Source: Prevotella scopos JCM 17725
Lineage (GTDB): Bacteria; Bacteroidota; Bacteroidia; Bacteroidales; Bacteroidaceae
Length of the DNA: 64,000 nucleotides
Assembly: GCF_018127785.1 (NCBI RefSeq)
Contig: NZ_CP072390.1
Location: 558,001-622,000 of the forward strand
Direction of reading: 5' to 3'
The notes below the pieces were generated by a model. The model saw only the letters and a program-made list of their open reading frames with translations, was not told where the DNA came from and did not search any database. The translations under genes were made by a program, and so were the position numbers. Position 1 is the stretch's first letter, and the number at the start of each line of letters is the position of its first letter. Positions 36,450-45,938 of the stretch are shown piece after piece.

Positions 36450-36483
36450 ATCCTGTTTTAAGCTTTTTGATATTGGTATATAT

Positions 36484-37305
36484 TTACCAGATGTATTCTG
36501 TAACGTACTTGCTATTTTCCTCTTTGTTATTTTTATTTAGTGTTGTCACCACTTCTTCAATGTGGGTGGGACGTCCTTCCTTATCATACTCCGTTGTCAG
36601 TTGCGACTTAAAATCGAAGTCTTTATCTTTTGAACTGAAGCTATAGCTGCTAATATCTCCTTTCGGAATAACACCCATATAGCCCAAGGTGATGAAGGGG
36701 ATGGGAATTCTTATACCACTACCAAACATCCAAAAGTAATAGAGGTTATGGTAGTTCGTTTTCTCTCCAGTATCTCTGTAAGTGATATTTAATAATTTAT
36801 CAGGCAAGATCTTCTCTCCCTTCCATTGGAGGATGTTGGTTTGTCTCCCACAGAGTGTGTTAGGTGTGTCACGACAAACGAGTCTTCGCTTATTGTCGTA
36901 GCTGTATGTATAATAGTCGGGAGTGTTATTCGCTTCTACGATAAGTCCGTTCTTAACTATATAATAGCCATCAAGGAGTTCGTCTAACTGGTCTTTAATA
37001 TGCGTCTTATGAATGTGAATGGTATCACCAGCATAGGAGTAAGTGTAATCATCTAAGCTGTCTGTACCCACACGCTCTATGATGAGCTGCCCTTTTTGAT
37101 TACAATAATAGGTGATAGTGTCCTTACTCGTCTCTGCTTTTGATGTTACGTCTTTGATAATCGTCAGATAGCGATGCAGTTGTTCTCCATGATAAGTTAT
37201 CTCTTCGGCTATTCCAGAAGGAACAGACGAACATGAGAAAAACAAACTAACACCAATGATAATCAGTAAGAACAGTCTGATGTCTTTGTATAAGTCTTTC
37301 TTCAT
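36484..37305 (-). CDS. Lipoprotein of unknown function
   Basis: I do not recognise this 273-residue protein beyond its lipoprotein signal (LFFSCSSVPSG, lipidated Cys25). It is rich in short beta-strands with repeated Y-T-Y-S-Y-x-x-x/D patterns (DDYTYSYAGDTIHIH; PDYYTYSYDNKRRLVC; LTTEYDKEGRPTHIEEV), like the RHS/YD-like or DUF4595-type lipoproteins of Bacteroidota. A hydrophobic stretch FWMFGSGIRIPIPFITLGYMG lies near 190-210. It lies just upstream of the CDF gene and may share its transcript. A role in metal handling is possible but not shown. Confidence 0.6.
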   Translation of the reverse strand: MKKDLYKDIRLFLLIIIGVSLFFSCSSVPSGIAEEITYHGEQLHRYLTIIKDVTSKAETSKDTITYYCNQKGQLIIERVGTDSLDDYTYSYAGDTIHIHKTHIKDQLDELLDGYYIVKNGLIVEANNTPDYYTYSYDNKRRLVCRDTPNTLCGRQTNILQWKGEKILPDKLLNITYRDTGEKTNYHNLYYFWMFGSGIRIPIPFITLGYMGVIPKGDISSYSFSSKDKDFDFKSQLTTEYDKEGRPTHIEEVVTTLNKNNKEENSKYVTEYIW

Positions 37306-37451
37306 TTGTTCTTGATAGTTAAAGGAGTTTGTTTGTATATGCGGAGTTCTGCAATATTGAATAGGAGATGGTGAGTAGCAGTAAGGGACACATACTTCCT
37401 TTTAAAGGCGAGAAGCAAACTTGTTCAGGTCTTGTTCTTCTACAGTCAGCC

Positions 37452-37721
37452 TTACTTCTTAGCAGCCTTCTGTGCCTCTTTCACCATCTTCAGACGTTCC
37501 TCATAGATGGGGTGCCACTTGTTGATCATTGCTTGAAGGTCCTTACTTCTCTGCTCCAAGTCGCGGTATTCGTCAGTATCAGTTTCGTTGTTCTGACTCT
37601 TCCTTAGCATCTGTTGCAGCATTAGTTTCTGCTGTTCATCAGCCTTTTGAAGCTGTGCACCAAGCTTTTCAAGGTTCTCCATAAAAGCTAATGCACGGTC
37701 AATATGATTTTCTTTTTCCAT
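37452..37721 (-). CDS. Small coiled-coil protein, function unknown
   Basis: This is an 89-residue cytoplasmic protein rich in Glu, Lys and Gln, predicted to be almost entirely helical coiled coil (IDRALAFMENLEKLGAQLQKADEQQKLMLQQMLRK; YEERLKMVKEAQKAAKK). A longer open frame reaches 37829, but the promoter's -7 box (37757-37764) lies inside that extension, so the ATG at 37721 is chosen. It is encoded divergently from the large fusion gene across an array of family C repeats. No family was recognised. Confidence 0.6.
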   Translation of the reverse strand: MEKENHIDRALAFMENLEKLGAQLQKADEQQKLMLQQMLRKSQNNETDTDEYRDLEQRSKDLQAMINKWHPIYEERLKMVKEAQKAAKK

Positions 37722-37756
37722 CTTTTGACTATCTTTTAATGTCTTTTTTCTGTCTG

Positions 37757-37764
37757 CAAAGTTA
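37757..37764 (-). promoter_or_regulatory. Predicted -7 box of the small coiled-coil gene
   Basis: Reads TAACTTTG on the minus strand, 36 bases before the start at 37721. Confidence 0.5.
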
Positions 37765-37797
37765 CTGAAAAAGTTCAGTATCACCACTGCTTCCAAA

Positions 37798-37884
37798 TTA
37801 TTTTCACGAAGAAAAGAATTTCTTTTCACGAAAAAAAATATTTTTCTTCACGTAAATAAATATTTCTTTTCATGAAAATAATTC
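37798..37884. repeat. Repeat family C array, copy 1 (TTTTCAYGAAAA)
   Basis: Four units carry TTTTCACGAA or TTTTCATGAA followed by AT-rich AATAAATATTT spacers, each unit about 22-25 bases and nearly palindromic. A second array lies at 57671-57756. It occupies the divergent promoter region of the coiled-coil and fusion genes. Confidence 0.65.
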
Positions 37885-37935
37885 GCAGTTAGTTGTTTTC
37901 TTTCGAATCTTCGTACGTAAGACGGGATTTTATAG

Positions 37936-37943
37936 TATCTTTG
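37936..37943 (+). promoter_or_regulatory. Predicted -7 box of the fusion gene
   Basis: TATCTTTG lies 27 bases before the start codon. No clear TTTG is found at the expected distance; TTCG at 37910-37913 is 22 bases away. Confidence 0.55.
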
Positions 37944-37969
37944 CAAGTAGATAAAAGAACACTTTTTAG

Positions 37970-40900
37970 ATGGAAAAGAAGAAACAGATAGATTGCTTTC
38001 TACCGTATAGCACAGCTGCAATGATGCAGTTACTTGCTGCGCAGTTGTACGAGTCAGGTGTGGTAAAGAAAATATATACGTTAGCTGCAGATGTCCTGCC
38101 TACAGAGGTATTGCCTCAGTATGCGCATCAGCTGCAGGCAGGTGGTTTGCTTTCCCTTGCTACTATGCGCCTTATAGCGACTACAGCAACAGCTGATTAT
38201 GCCCTACTTTATTTGAAGCAAGGACCTATCACGTTAGGTTATCATGCGCTTGAGCGAATGCTGCAGGTGGCTGAGGAAACTGGTGCAGCAATGGTTTATG
38301 CTGACCATTATTCAGTGGAAGCAGGCAAGACGGTGAAGCATCCTGTTACAGCCTATCAGTTGGGTAGCATCCGTGATGACTTCGATTTTGGTTCTGTTGT
38401 ACTTCTTAAGACTGAGTATCTGAAGGAGTATGCAGCGAGAGAAGTGGCAAAGGACTATCAGTTTGCAGGTTGGTATGACCTTCGTCTATTCTTAAGTCGT
38501 AAGGGAGAACTCTTCCATCTAAATGAATATCTTTATACGGAGGAAGAAGATGACCTACGTGCAAGTGGCGAGAAGCAGTTCGATTATGTGAATCCTCGCA
38601 ACCGTGAGGTACAGATTGAGATGGAGCAGGCGGCAACAGCACACCTCTCTGCTATCAATGCCTTGGTTGATACAACGCAATATGCACAGCCAGACTTTTC
38701 TGCTGAGGCTTTCCCTGTTGAGGCTTCGGTAGTGATTCCCGTTTTTAATCGTGAGAAGACAGTGCGCGATGCGGTAGTCTCTGCCCTCTCTCAGAAGACA
38801 GATTTTTCTTTTAATGTTATTGTTGTTGACAACCATTCAACAGACGGAACAACTGAGATTCTCTCTTCTTTGGCTGCAGATGAACGTCTTGTGCATCTTA
38901 TTCCTACACGTACAGACCTCGGTATAGGTGGCTGTTGGAACTATGCTATCAATGATGCGCATTGTGGTCGCTTTGCAGTTCAGTTGGATAGTGACGACCT
39001 TTATTCTTCAGAGAATACCTTGCAGGCTATTGTCAATGCTTTTCACGAGCAGAAGGCTGCAATGATTGTAGGTTCTTATCGTATGTGCGACTTCGATCTT
39101 AATACCCTTCCACCGGGCTTGATTAGCCATAATGAGTGGACAGAGGATAATGGTTGCAACAATGCCTTACGTATCAATGGACTCGGTGCACCACGTGCTT
39201 TCTTCACTCCTTTGGTTCGTCAGCATCAATTCCCTAATACAAGTTATGGCGAAGACTATGCTATGGGCTTGGCTTTCAGCCGTCGTTTCCGCATCGGACG
39301 AATCTATGATGAACTTTACCTGTGCCGTCGTTGGGGTGGCAACAGTGATGCCGTTTTGAGCATTGATAAGGTAAATGCCAATAATCACTATAAAGATCAG
39401 CTGCGTACAATTGAGATTCTGGCACGTCAGAAACAGAATCAAGATAGAGAGAAAGGGCTGACTGATTTTTTTCATAACCAGCTGAACCAGTGGCAAGACG
39501 TTGCAAGACGTTTTGAAGAGTTGAAGGGTGTGCAGACGCGTGAGGTGGGTTCAGCCCTTGCGCAATTCAATCCTGCACGCTTGGTGAGCACGGGGGCGAA
39601 GATTGATAAGGCTACGCTTGCTAAGCGTCCTTGCTTCCTTTGTGAGAAGAATCGTCCAAAAGAACAAATTGTTCTGCCTTTCGGAAATGGCTTCGACATC
39701 CTTGTCAATCCTTTCCCAATCCTTCCTGTTCATTTCACTATCCCTTCTCGTCATCATCAACTGCAGGCAATTGCAGAGAATTACGTACAGATACATCGCT
39801 TGCTGAGAGCCTATCCGCAGCTGATGGTGTTCTATAACGGACCGAAGTGTGGAGCCAGTGCACCTGACCACCTGCACTTTCAGGCAGGAACAAGTGGTAT
39901 CCTTCCTTTACAACGTGACTGGGAGAGGCTTTACGAGACTTCTGTTCCGCTCTTACAACTGAATGATACAGAGGGAATCTACGAGATAAAAGACTATATC
40001 TGTCCTGCTTTTGCCATCGTGAGTCATACAGAGAAGCATGATGTTGAGCTATTTAGCCGTTTATATGAAGCACTTCCAATAAAGGAAGATGAGACTGAAC
40101 CGATGATGAATATCGTGGCATGGCGCAGTGGGGAAGGCTTTGTATCGGTTGTGTTTCCACGTGAGAAGCACCGCCCTGATTGCTATTCTGCAGAAGGAGA
40201 GGCACAGTGTCTGGTCAGTCCAGGTAGCTTGGATATGGCAGGATTGCTGATATTGCCTCGTCAGAGCGACTTTGAAGGGATGACGTCAGAGCGTGCTAAG
40301 GCCGTTTTACGTGAGGTATCGCTGTCAGATGAGGCGATGGCAGAAGTCGTAAAGCGGATTCGCAATAAGGCGGTTGACCTCGCCTTCGATGATTGGAAGC
40401 AAGAACCTATAGTTTCGGTAGGTATTGTTAGCGGCGACGAAATTCGTTTTCAACTGAATGGTACTTATACAATAGGGAACAAAGAGGTGACTGGTAGACA
40501 GATTGTAAAGTTCAATGACGGACAGATTCTGTGGGATTCTGCGGCTTATCAGGAACTTTGTTTTACTCCGCAAAATGATGATATTTCCTTCACTTTGGAG
40601 GATGTTACTATCGGTGTAGACTTCCATTGGGAGCGTAAAGAGGCACAAACCTTCCTCGGCAAGCTGCGCTTTGTCGTCGATGGAGATAAGCTCTGGGCTA
40701 TTAATGAGCTACCTGTAGAACGTTATCTTGCAAGTGTTATCTCAAGTGAGATGAGTGCTACCTCTTCATTAGAGCTTTTGAAGGCACACGCTGTTATCTC
40801 TCGCAGTTGGCTTTTGGTACAGATGAGAAGACGAAAAGCCATTGAAATGGGTGTTCAGACAGCATCTGCACCGATGAAAGTGTCGGATGAAGAGGGTGTG

Positions 40901-41719
40901 GTATGGTATGATAGCGACGCTCACACACTGTTTGATGTCTGTGCGGACGACCATTGTCAACGTTATCAGGGTATTACGAAGGCAACGAGTCCTCATGTTG
41001 AAGAGGCTATCAAGGCTACACGTGGACAGTTGTTGATGAATGGAAAGGAAATTTGTGACGCCCGTTTCAGTAAGTGTTGTGGAGGTGTTTCGGAGGAATA
41101 TGAGTACTGTTGGGACAATACTCATAAGCCATACCTGCTCTCGGTAGTAGACAATGCACCTTTGGGGACAGCCCCTACAATAGAACTCACTGATGAGAAG
41201 ACGGCACAGGAGTGGATTCTGTCGTCTCCAGAAGCGTTTTGTAATACAAAGGATGCGGCAGTCTTGGGACAAGTTCTTAATAACTATGATCAAGAAACGC
41301 AAGACTTTTATCGCTGGATAGTAGACTTCAAGCAAACAGAACTTGCCGAACTAATTCGTCGTAAGAGTGGTCTTAATTTTGGAGAGATTATTGACCTTCA
41401 GCCTTTGGAGCGTGGTAAGAGCGGTCGTATTACTCGTTTGAAGATTGTAGGAACAAAGCTTACCCGTATTATCGGTAAGGAGTTAGAGATAAGACGTACG
41501 TTGAGTGAGAGTCATCTCTACAGTTCTGCTTTCGTGGTAGAATGTAGTGAGATAGTGAATGACATTCCACAGCACATCCGTCTTGTTGGTGCAGGATGGG
41601 GACATGGTGTTGGCTTGTGTCAGATTGGTGCTGCCGTAATGGGTGAGAGGGGTTATCGATATGACGAAATCCTTCATCATTATTATCAAACAGCAGCTAT
41701 TAAAGCACAATACAAATAA
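37970..41719 (+). CDS. Glycosyltransferase 2 - DUF4922 - SpoIID fusion protein
   Basis: This 1249-residue protein joins at least three domains. Residues 1-235 resemble a degenerate glycosyltransferase fold. Residues 252-460 are a family 2 glycosyltransferase with [16 protein letters not shown] at 340-343 and GED at 427-429. Residues about 540-810 are DUF4922, a HIT-like phosphorylase/nucleotidyltransferase relative, with a CxxC (Cys555, Cys558) and an HLHFQ motif (634-638). Residues about 840-1249 are SpoIID/Lyt[14 protein letters not shown] places the likely catalytic Glu at 927, and [13 protein letters not shown] is at 1209-1221. No signal peptide or membrane helix is visible, so the SpoIID part, normally outside the cell, appears cytoplasmic. 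It is followed 11 bases later by an AmpG-like permease. A role in processing an imported glycan fragment is inference. Confidence 0.82.
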   Translation: MEKKKQIDCFLPYSTAAMMQLLAAQLYESGVVKKIYTLAADVLPTEVLPQYAHQLQAGGLLSLATMRLIATTATADYALLYLKQGPITLGYHALERMLQVAEETGAAMVYADHYSVEAGKTVKHPVTAYQLGSIRDDFDFGSVVLLKTEYLKEYAAREVAKDYQFAGWYDLRLFLSRKGELFHLNEYLYTEEEDDLRASGEKQFDYVNPRNREVQIEMEQAATAHLSAINALVDTTQYAQPDFSAEAFPVEASVVIPVFNREKTVRDAVVSALSQKTDFSFNVIVVDNHSTDGTTEILSSLAADERLVHLIPTRTDLGIGGCWNYAINDAHCGRFAVQLDSDDLYSSENTLQAIVNAFHEQKAAMIVGSYRMCDFDLNTLPPGLISHNEWTEDNGCNNALRINGLGAPRAFFTPLVRQHQFPNTSYGEDYAMGLAFSRRFRIGRIYDELYLCRRWGGNSDAVLSIDKVNANNHYKDQLRTIEILARQKQNQDREKGLTDFFHNQLNQWQDVARRFEELKGVQTREVGSALAQFNPARLVSTGAKIDKATLAKRPCFLCEKNRPKEQIVLPFGNGFDILVNPFPILPVHFTIPSRHHQLQAIAENYVQIHRLLRAYPQLMVFYNGPKCGASAPDHLHFQAGTSGILPLQRDWERLYETSVPLLQLNDTEGIYEIKDYICPAFAIVSHTEKHDVELFSRLYEALPIKEDETEPMMNIVAWRSGEGFVSVVFPREKHRPDCYSAEGEAQCLVSPGSLDMAGLLILPRQSDFEGMTSERAKAVLREVSLSDEAMAEVVKRIRNKAVDLAFDDWKQEPIVSVGIVSGDEIRFQLNGTYTIGNKEVTGRQIVKFNDGQILWDSAAYQELCFTPQNDDISFTLEDVTIGVDFHWERKEAQTFLGKLRFVVDGDKLWAINELPVERYLASVISSEMSATSSLELLKAHAVISRSWLLVQMRRRKAIEMGVQTASAPMKVSDEEGVVWYDSDAHTLFDVCADDHCQRYQGITKATSPHVEEAIKATRGQLLMNGKEICDARFSKCCGGVSEEYEYCWDNTHKPYLLSVVDNAPLGTAPTIELTDEKTAQEWILSSPEAFCNTKDAAVLGQVLNNYDQETQDFYRWIVDFKQTELAELIRRKSGLNFGEIIDLQPLERGKSGRITRLKIVGTKLTRIIGKELEIRRTLSESHLYSSAFVVECSEIVNDIPQHIRLVGAGWGHGVGLCQIGAAVMGERGYRYDEILHHYYQTAAIKAQYK

Positions 41720-41730
41720 AGCATACGAAG

Positions 41731-43035
41731 ATGCACGAGGAGCAGAAGATAATCAACGGAATTCCAATTATAGGCCAGTGGCGTAGCTATTGGCTCTGGC
41801 TTCCAACGCTCTATCTGACACGTGGACTGCCATATGTTATTTTGTTGATGACGGCATTGGTTTATTTCAATAGAATGGGATTATCGAATGGTGCTATCAC
41901 GCTGACAAGTTCTTGGTTGCTTCTGCCGTTCATCCTCCGCCCTTTGTTGGGTAGATTTGTTGTTGCCTATTGGAGTAAGTATGCATGGATTATCCTAACT
42001 GAACTAGTTATGGCGATAAGTCTTGGCGGCTTGGCATTTACTGCGACAACATCTAATTGGTTCGAGTGGACTGTCTTTTTCTTAATGATAATAGCAACTG
42101 TAGCGGCTTGGCATGACGTGGCTATCGAAAGACTTTATAAGCGTGAGGCTGCGTTACGCCATCGTCCTGCTTTCTTTGGTGTTCGGGTGCTTTCTTACCT
42201 GCTCTCTATTATTGTGGGAATGGCTATACCTGTTACGATAGCAGGCAATTTGGAGGTTATTTATAGAAGAATTGCACCTTCATGGGCATCTATATTTTGG
42301 ATTCTGTCAGCATTGTTAGCTTGCTTAATGCTACTTCATACAATCACACTTCCAAAAGATAATATTCATTCGAATCTCCCTATATGGAGCGGCGTGACGC
42401 GTCAATGGTGGCATGATGTAAAGGCAGCCTTTGTGCGTCGTCCTCATTATGTGGCTAATTTATGTTTCTTATTCTGTTTCTTAATACCTGAAGGGATGTT
42501 TTTCAGAATAGCCCCTCTTTTCCTGATTGATCCCGGAAGTAATGGCGGTTTGGCGCTTTCACCACAGGAACTTGGGCTGGTGTTAGGAACAGTAGGAACA
42601 TTCTCCTTGATTGGAGGTTGTGCTTTAGGTGCTACGTTGGTGAGGAAAGATGGTTTGAAGCCATGGCGGTGGCTGTTTGTGGTTGCATTGACTTTGCCGA
42701 AGTTTATCTTTGTCTATCTCAGCTATTACTTTGTTTCTACCTTATCCATCATCAATATGAGTATGATTGTAGAGCAATTCGGAACTGGACTAGGACTGAC
42801 GGTTTATATCGTATGGCTTGCTCATTGTACGAAAGGTGAACACTCTACATTTACCTATTCCTTAGGTACAGCTATCACAGCTTTCTCTTTAGTGATGACA
42901 GGCTGGTTTACGGGTTTCTTGCAAGAGTATGTAGGTTATCGTCTCTTCTTCCTTCTAGTTGCAACCTTGGGTATTATTAGTTTTATTGTGGCTTACTTTA
43001 TTCCTGTGACAAAAGAGATTGGGAAGAGAAAGTAG
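41731..43035 (+). CDS. MFS permease, AmpG-like
   Basis: This 434-residue integral membrane transporter has about twelve hydrophobic helices. The N-terminal YLTRGLPYVILLMTALVYFNRMGL and the LLPFILRPLLGRFV loop match the AmpG/PAT branch of the major facilitator superfamily, which imports anhydromuropeptides in other bacteria. It starts 11 bases after the SpoIID fusion gene and is surely in the same operon. That partner makes a glycan or muropeptide fragment a reasonable substrate, but sugars or other solutes cannot be excluded. Confidence 0.82.
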   Translation: MHEEQKIINGIPIIGQWRSYWLWLPTLYLTRGLPYVILLMTALVYFNRMGLSNGAITLTSSWLLLPFILRPLLGRFVVAYWSKYAWIILTELVMAISLGGLAFTATTSNWFEWTVFFLMIIATVAAWHDVAIERLYKREAALRHRPAFFGVRVLSYLLSIIVGMAIPVTIAGNLEVIYRRIAPSWASIFWILSALLACLMLLHTITLPKDNIHSNLPIWSGVTRQWWHDVKAAFVRRPHYVANLCFLFCFLIPEGMFFRIAPLFLIDPGSNGGLALSPQELGLVLGTVGTFSLIGGCALGATLVRKDGLKPWRWLFVVALTLPKFIFVYLSYYFVSTLSIINMSMIVEQFGTGLGLTVYIVWLAHCTKGEHSTFTYSLGTAITAFSLVMTGWFTGFLQEYVGYRLFFLLVATLGIISFIVAYFIPVTKEIGKRK

Positions 43036-43114
43036 ATGGTGTAATAACGCATATAATGAAAATTTTGACGGTTTGTTTTCAGCCGTTAACCTTTATAAAA
43101 AAGTCATGATTTTG

Positions 43115-43145
43115 TTTGTGCCTAACAGAAAATGTTGTACTTTCG
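43115..43145 (+). promoter_or_regulatory. Predicted promoter of the M48 peptidase gene
   Basis: TTTG at 43115-43118, a 19-base spacer and TACTTTCG at 43138-43145, one base off the consensus. Confidence 0.5.
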
Positions 43146-43177
43146 CAAAAAGATAGTTATAAAAAACAGTAAATAAA

Positions 43178-44077
43178 ATGAAGATTAAGTATTTCTTAAT
43201 GGCAGCTGTCGTCGCTTTGATGACAGCCTGTGGTACGGCTTCAAAAGTTCCTTTGACGGGTCGTACACATCGTATCAGTGTTTCTGATGCGCAGCTTCTT
43301 AGCCTCAGTAATCAGGAATATACAAAGTTTATGGCATCAGCAAAGCGTTCTACTGATGCAAAGAATACAGCTATGGTTCAGCGTGTAGGTCGTAACCTTG
43401 CTAATGCGGTCGAGACTTACTTACGTAACAATGGTTATGCTAATGAGATTAATAACTTCAAATGGGAGTTTAATCTTGTTCAAGACAAGCAAGCTAACGC
43501 TTTCTGTATGCCTGGTGGTAAGATTGTTGTTTATGAGGGCTTATTGCCTTATACACAGAACGAGGCAAGTCTGGCAATCGTTCTGGGTCATGAGATTGCG
43601 CATGCTGTAGCTAAGCACAGTGCTGAACAGATTACAAAGCAGATGAATCAGCAGATGGGAACCAATATCTTGGGTACGGTCTTGAACTCGGCTGTTGGTA
43701 GTGGAGTAGGCGATATTGCTTCACAGATAGCGGGTGGATACTTCTCTTTCCGTAATTTGAAGTACAGTCGTGATAATGAAAGTGAAGCTGATTATATGGG
43801 ACTTATCTTTGCTGCAATGGCTGGATATGACCCAGCAAATGCCGTAACATTCTGGCAACGAATGGCTGCAGCAACTAATAGTAATCGTTCTGAGATTCTG
43901 AGTGATCACCCTTCTGATGCTCGTCGTATAGAGAATATCAAGAAGTGGCTGCCAGAAGCTGAGAAATATTATCGTGGTCGTGGCTCTAATCGTGTCTCTT
44001 CTGCTGGATATTCACAGTCGTCTGGGACATTACATATAGGCGGTTCTTCGTCTTCTAAACGCTCGAATAGACGTTGA
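43178..44077 (+). CDS. M48 family metallopeptidase lipoprotein (LoiP/YggG-like)
   Basis: This zinc peptidase is probably involved in envelope protein quality control. The 299-residue protein has a lipoprotein signal (LMTACGT, Cys18). The HExxH motif lies at His138, Glu139 and His142 (LGHEIAHAVAKH), and the third-ligand Glu lies in DNESEADYMGL. SDHPSDARRIENIKKW is the conserved M48 tail, with a Ser/Gly/Arg-rich C-terminus. It lacks the TPR region of BepA, so it is nearer to LoiP. It is monocistronic with a strong terminator. Confidence 0.9.
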   Translation: MKIKYFLMAAVVALMTACGTASKVPLTGRTHRISVSDAQLLSLSNQEYTKFMASAKRSTDAKNTAMVQRVGRNLANAVETYLRNNGYANEINNFKWEFNLVQDKQANAFCMPGGKIVVYEGLLPYTQNEASLAIVLGHEIAHAVAKHSAEQITKQMNQQMGTNILGTVLNSAVGSGVGDIASQIAGGYFSFRNLKYSRDNESEADYMGLIFAAMAGYDPANAVTFWQRMAAATNSNRSEILSDHPSDARRIENIKKWLPEAEKYYRGRGSNRVSSAGYSQSSGTLHIGGSSSSKRSNRR

Positions 44078-44110
44078 TAAAGTTATTCAACTATCATTTA
44101 TGATATCTTC

Positions 44111-44160
44111 TTACGGCTATTTGCTTTTTTCAAGAATGAAAGCAAATAGCCGTAATTTTA
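44111..44160 (+). terminator. Terminator of the M48 gene
   Basis: A perfect 17-base-pair stem (44111-44127 with 44139-44155) has an 11-base loop and is followed by TTTTA. Confidence 0.9.
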
Positions 44161-44267
44161 TATGATCATCACTGTTTGATAAAAGAACGTAATGACATTC
44201 CTTGTAAAGAAATGCTTTTCTGATAGTGGGTAAGTAGCTGTTAAAGTGTTATTTTTTTGTGAAAGAT

Positions 44268-44298
44268 TTGATAGAATCATCTTTTATTATTATCTTTA
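44268..44298 (+). promoter_or_regulatory. Predicted promoter of the NfeD/SPFH pair
   Basis: TTG at 44268-44270, a 20-base spacer and TATCTTTA at 44291-44298, one mismatch to consensus. Confidence 0.5.
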
Positions 44299-44323
44299 CA
44301 AACGAAATTAAACCTTTATAACG

Positions 44324-44773
44324 ATGATGGATTATCTGATACAAAACCTGTGGTTAACATGGTTATTAGTAGGTCTTGTTTGTCTGATTTTGGAGTTGAT
44401 GAATGGAGACCTTTACCTTATGTGCTTTGCAATAGGTAGTTTATGTGCCTCACTTGCTTCTGCATTTACAGATAGCATAGTTATTCACGTGATAATCTTT
44501 GTCATTTTTTCGGTATTGAGTATATTCTTGGTACGACCGATAGCCCTTAAATATCTTCATCAAGGTGCGGATAAGAGATTAAGTAATGCTGAAGCATTGA
44601 TTGGTCGTGAAGGGAAGGTGACAGATACGATTGAGGCTGGTGGATACGGCAGAGTAAAGATAGATGGTGACTCATGGAAGGCGCAGTCTATTGATGGTGC
44701 TGCAATTGACCAAGGTGTTGCTGTGCGTATTTTACGACTTGACTCTATAATTGCAACGGTTGAGCGTTGTTAG
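44324..44773 (+). CDS. NfeD-like membrane protein
   Basis: This partner of SPFH proteins is thought to help form membrane microdomains. The 149-residue short-form NfeD has two to three membrane segments (about 8-75), then a cytoplasmic OB-fold domain (LIGREGKVTDTIEAGGYGRVKIDGDSWKAQSIDGAAIDQGVAVRIL, about 95-140). It lacks the ClpP-like protease domain of long NfeDs. It lies 96 bases before the SPFH gene, the usual pairing. Confidence 0.88.
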   Translation: MMDYLIQNLWLTWLLVGLVCLILELMNGDLYLMCFAIGSLCASLASAFTDSIVIHVIIFVIFSVLSIFLVRPIALKYLHQGADKRLSNAEALIGREGKVTDTIEAGGYGRVKIDGDSWKAQSIDGAAIDQGVAVRILRLDSIIATVERC

Positions 44774-44869
44774 AAAGTTATCTGATAATAATTAAATAAA
44801 ACAAATAATAACCTTCGATTTCTCCCTTTGTTAAGATAAAAAGACGAGTGGGGGAAATTAAAAACTTTA

Positions 44870-45823
44870 ATGCTTATGGATATGATAGCTTATGTGCTGA
44901 TTGCAATTGTTGTGTTAGCATTAGTTTTTGCTAAGATGTCAATCGTGATTATCTCACAGAGTGAGACTAAGATTATTGAACGACTTGGTAAGTACCATGC
45001 AACGCTTGCCCCAGGTGTTAACATCATTTTCCCTTTCATTGATCGGGCAAAGGATATTGTTGCATTGCGTGCAGGTCGTTATACCTATACAAACTCAATT
45101 GACTTGCGTGAGCAGGTGTATGACTTCGACCGCCAGAATGTGATTACAAAGGATAATATTCAAATGCAGATTAATGCACTGCTCTATTTCCAAATTGTTG
45201 ATCCGTTCAAGGCTGTATATGAGATTAATAACCTTCCAAATGCTATTGAGAAGTTGACACAGACGACGCTTCGTAATATCATTGGTGAGATGGAACTTGA
45301 TCAAACTTTGACATCTCGCGATACGATTAATACAAAGTTGCGCTCTGTCCTCGACGATGCAACAAATAAGTGGGGTATCAAGGTGAATCGTGTTGAGCTT
45401 CAGGATATTACTCCTCCAGCAAGTGTTTCTGAGGCAATGGAGAAGCAGATGCAGGCTGAACGTAATAAGCGTGCTACGATTCTTACCAGTGAAGGACAGA
45501 AGCAGTCGGCTATTCTCCAGTCAGAAGGTGAGAAACAGGCAGCTATCAACCGCGCTGAAGCAAACAAACAGCAGCAGATTCTCATCGCAGAAGGTGAGGC
45601 GCAAGCACGCATTCGTAAGGCTGAGGCTGAGGCTATAGCCATTCAGAAGATTACAGATGCTGTTGGTCAGAGTACGAATCCCGCAAACTATCTTATTGCA
45701 CAGAAGTACATTCAGATGCTTACAGAACTTGCACAGAATAACAATCAGAAGACTGTTTACCTGCCATTTGAGGCAAGTAACCTGATGGGTTCTATTGGTG
45801 GAATTAAAGATATGTTTAAGTGA
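44870..45823 (+). CDS. SPFH/band 7 membrane-bound protein (QmcA-like)
   Basis: This stomatin/prohibitin-family scaffold has 317 residues. It has one N-terminal membrane helix (about 4-26) and the SPFH domain (RLGKYHATLAPGVNIIFPFIDR; EMELDQTLTSRDTINTKL). A long Ala/Glu/Gln-rich coiled coil spans about 195-265 (AAINRAEANKQQQILIAEGEAQARI). The C-terminus has MGSIGGIKDMF. These proteins oligomerise into cages or microdomains in the inner membrane and often regulate FtsH-type proteases. The nearby Met3 (MDMIAYV) is an alternative start. It pairs with the upstream NfeD gene. Confidence 0.9.
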   Translation: MLMDMIAYVLIAIVVLALVFAKMSIVIISQSETKIIERLGKYHATLAPGVNIIFPFIDRAKDIVALRAGRYTYTNSIDLREQVYDFDRQNVITKDNIQMQINALLYFQIVDPFKAVYEINNLPNAIEKLTQTTLRNIIGEMELDQTLTSRDTINTKLRSVLDDATNKWGIKVNRVELQDITPPASVSEAMEKQMQAERNKRATILTSEGQKQSAILQSEGEKQAAINRAEANKQQQILIAEGEAQARIRKAEAEAIAIQKITDAVGQSTNPANYLIAQKYIQMLTELAQNNNQKTVYLPFEASNLMGSIGGIKDMFK

Positions 45824-45884
45824 TTCCCCTTTTAAGTGTCTTTTTTGTTACGAACGATAAATATAAACACTAAAATATACGACT

Positions 45885-45924
45885 ACTCCGTAAGGAACTC
45901 TTGCTATAGAGGAACTTACGGAGT
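45885..45924 (+). promoter_or_regulatory. Structured hairpin just before the WecB-like gene
   Basis: A 10-base-pair stem (45885-45894 with 45915-45924) encloses a symmetric GAA/GAA internal loop, then CTC/GAG and an 8-base loop. It ends 14 bases before the start codon and has no T run, so it looks more like an RNA control element than a terminator. Confidence 0.45.
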
Positions 45925-45938
45925 GAGTCTTTGAAGAA

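Noticed and set aside
37722..37829. N-terminal extension of the small coiled-coil protein
   Set aside because: The predicted -7 box at 37757-37764 lies within it, and the coiled-coil region begins at the ATG at 37721.
37798..37884. CRISPR array
   Set aside because: Units are short and AT-rich, have no unique spacers of constant length, and no cas genes occur in the window. The same holds for the other repeat families.
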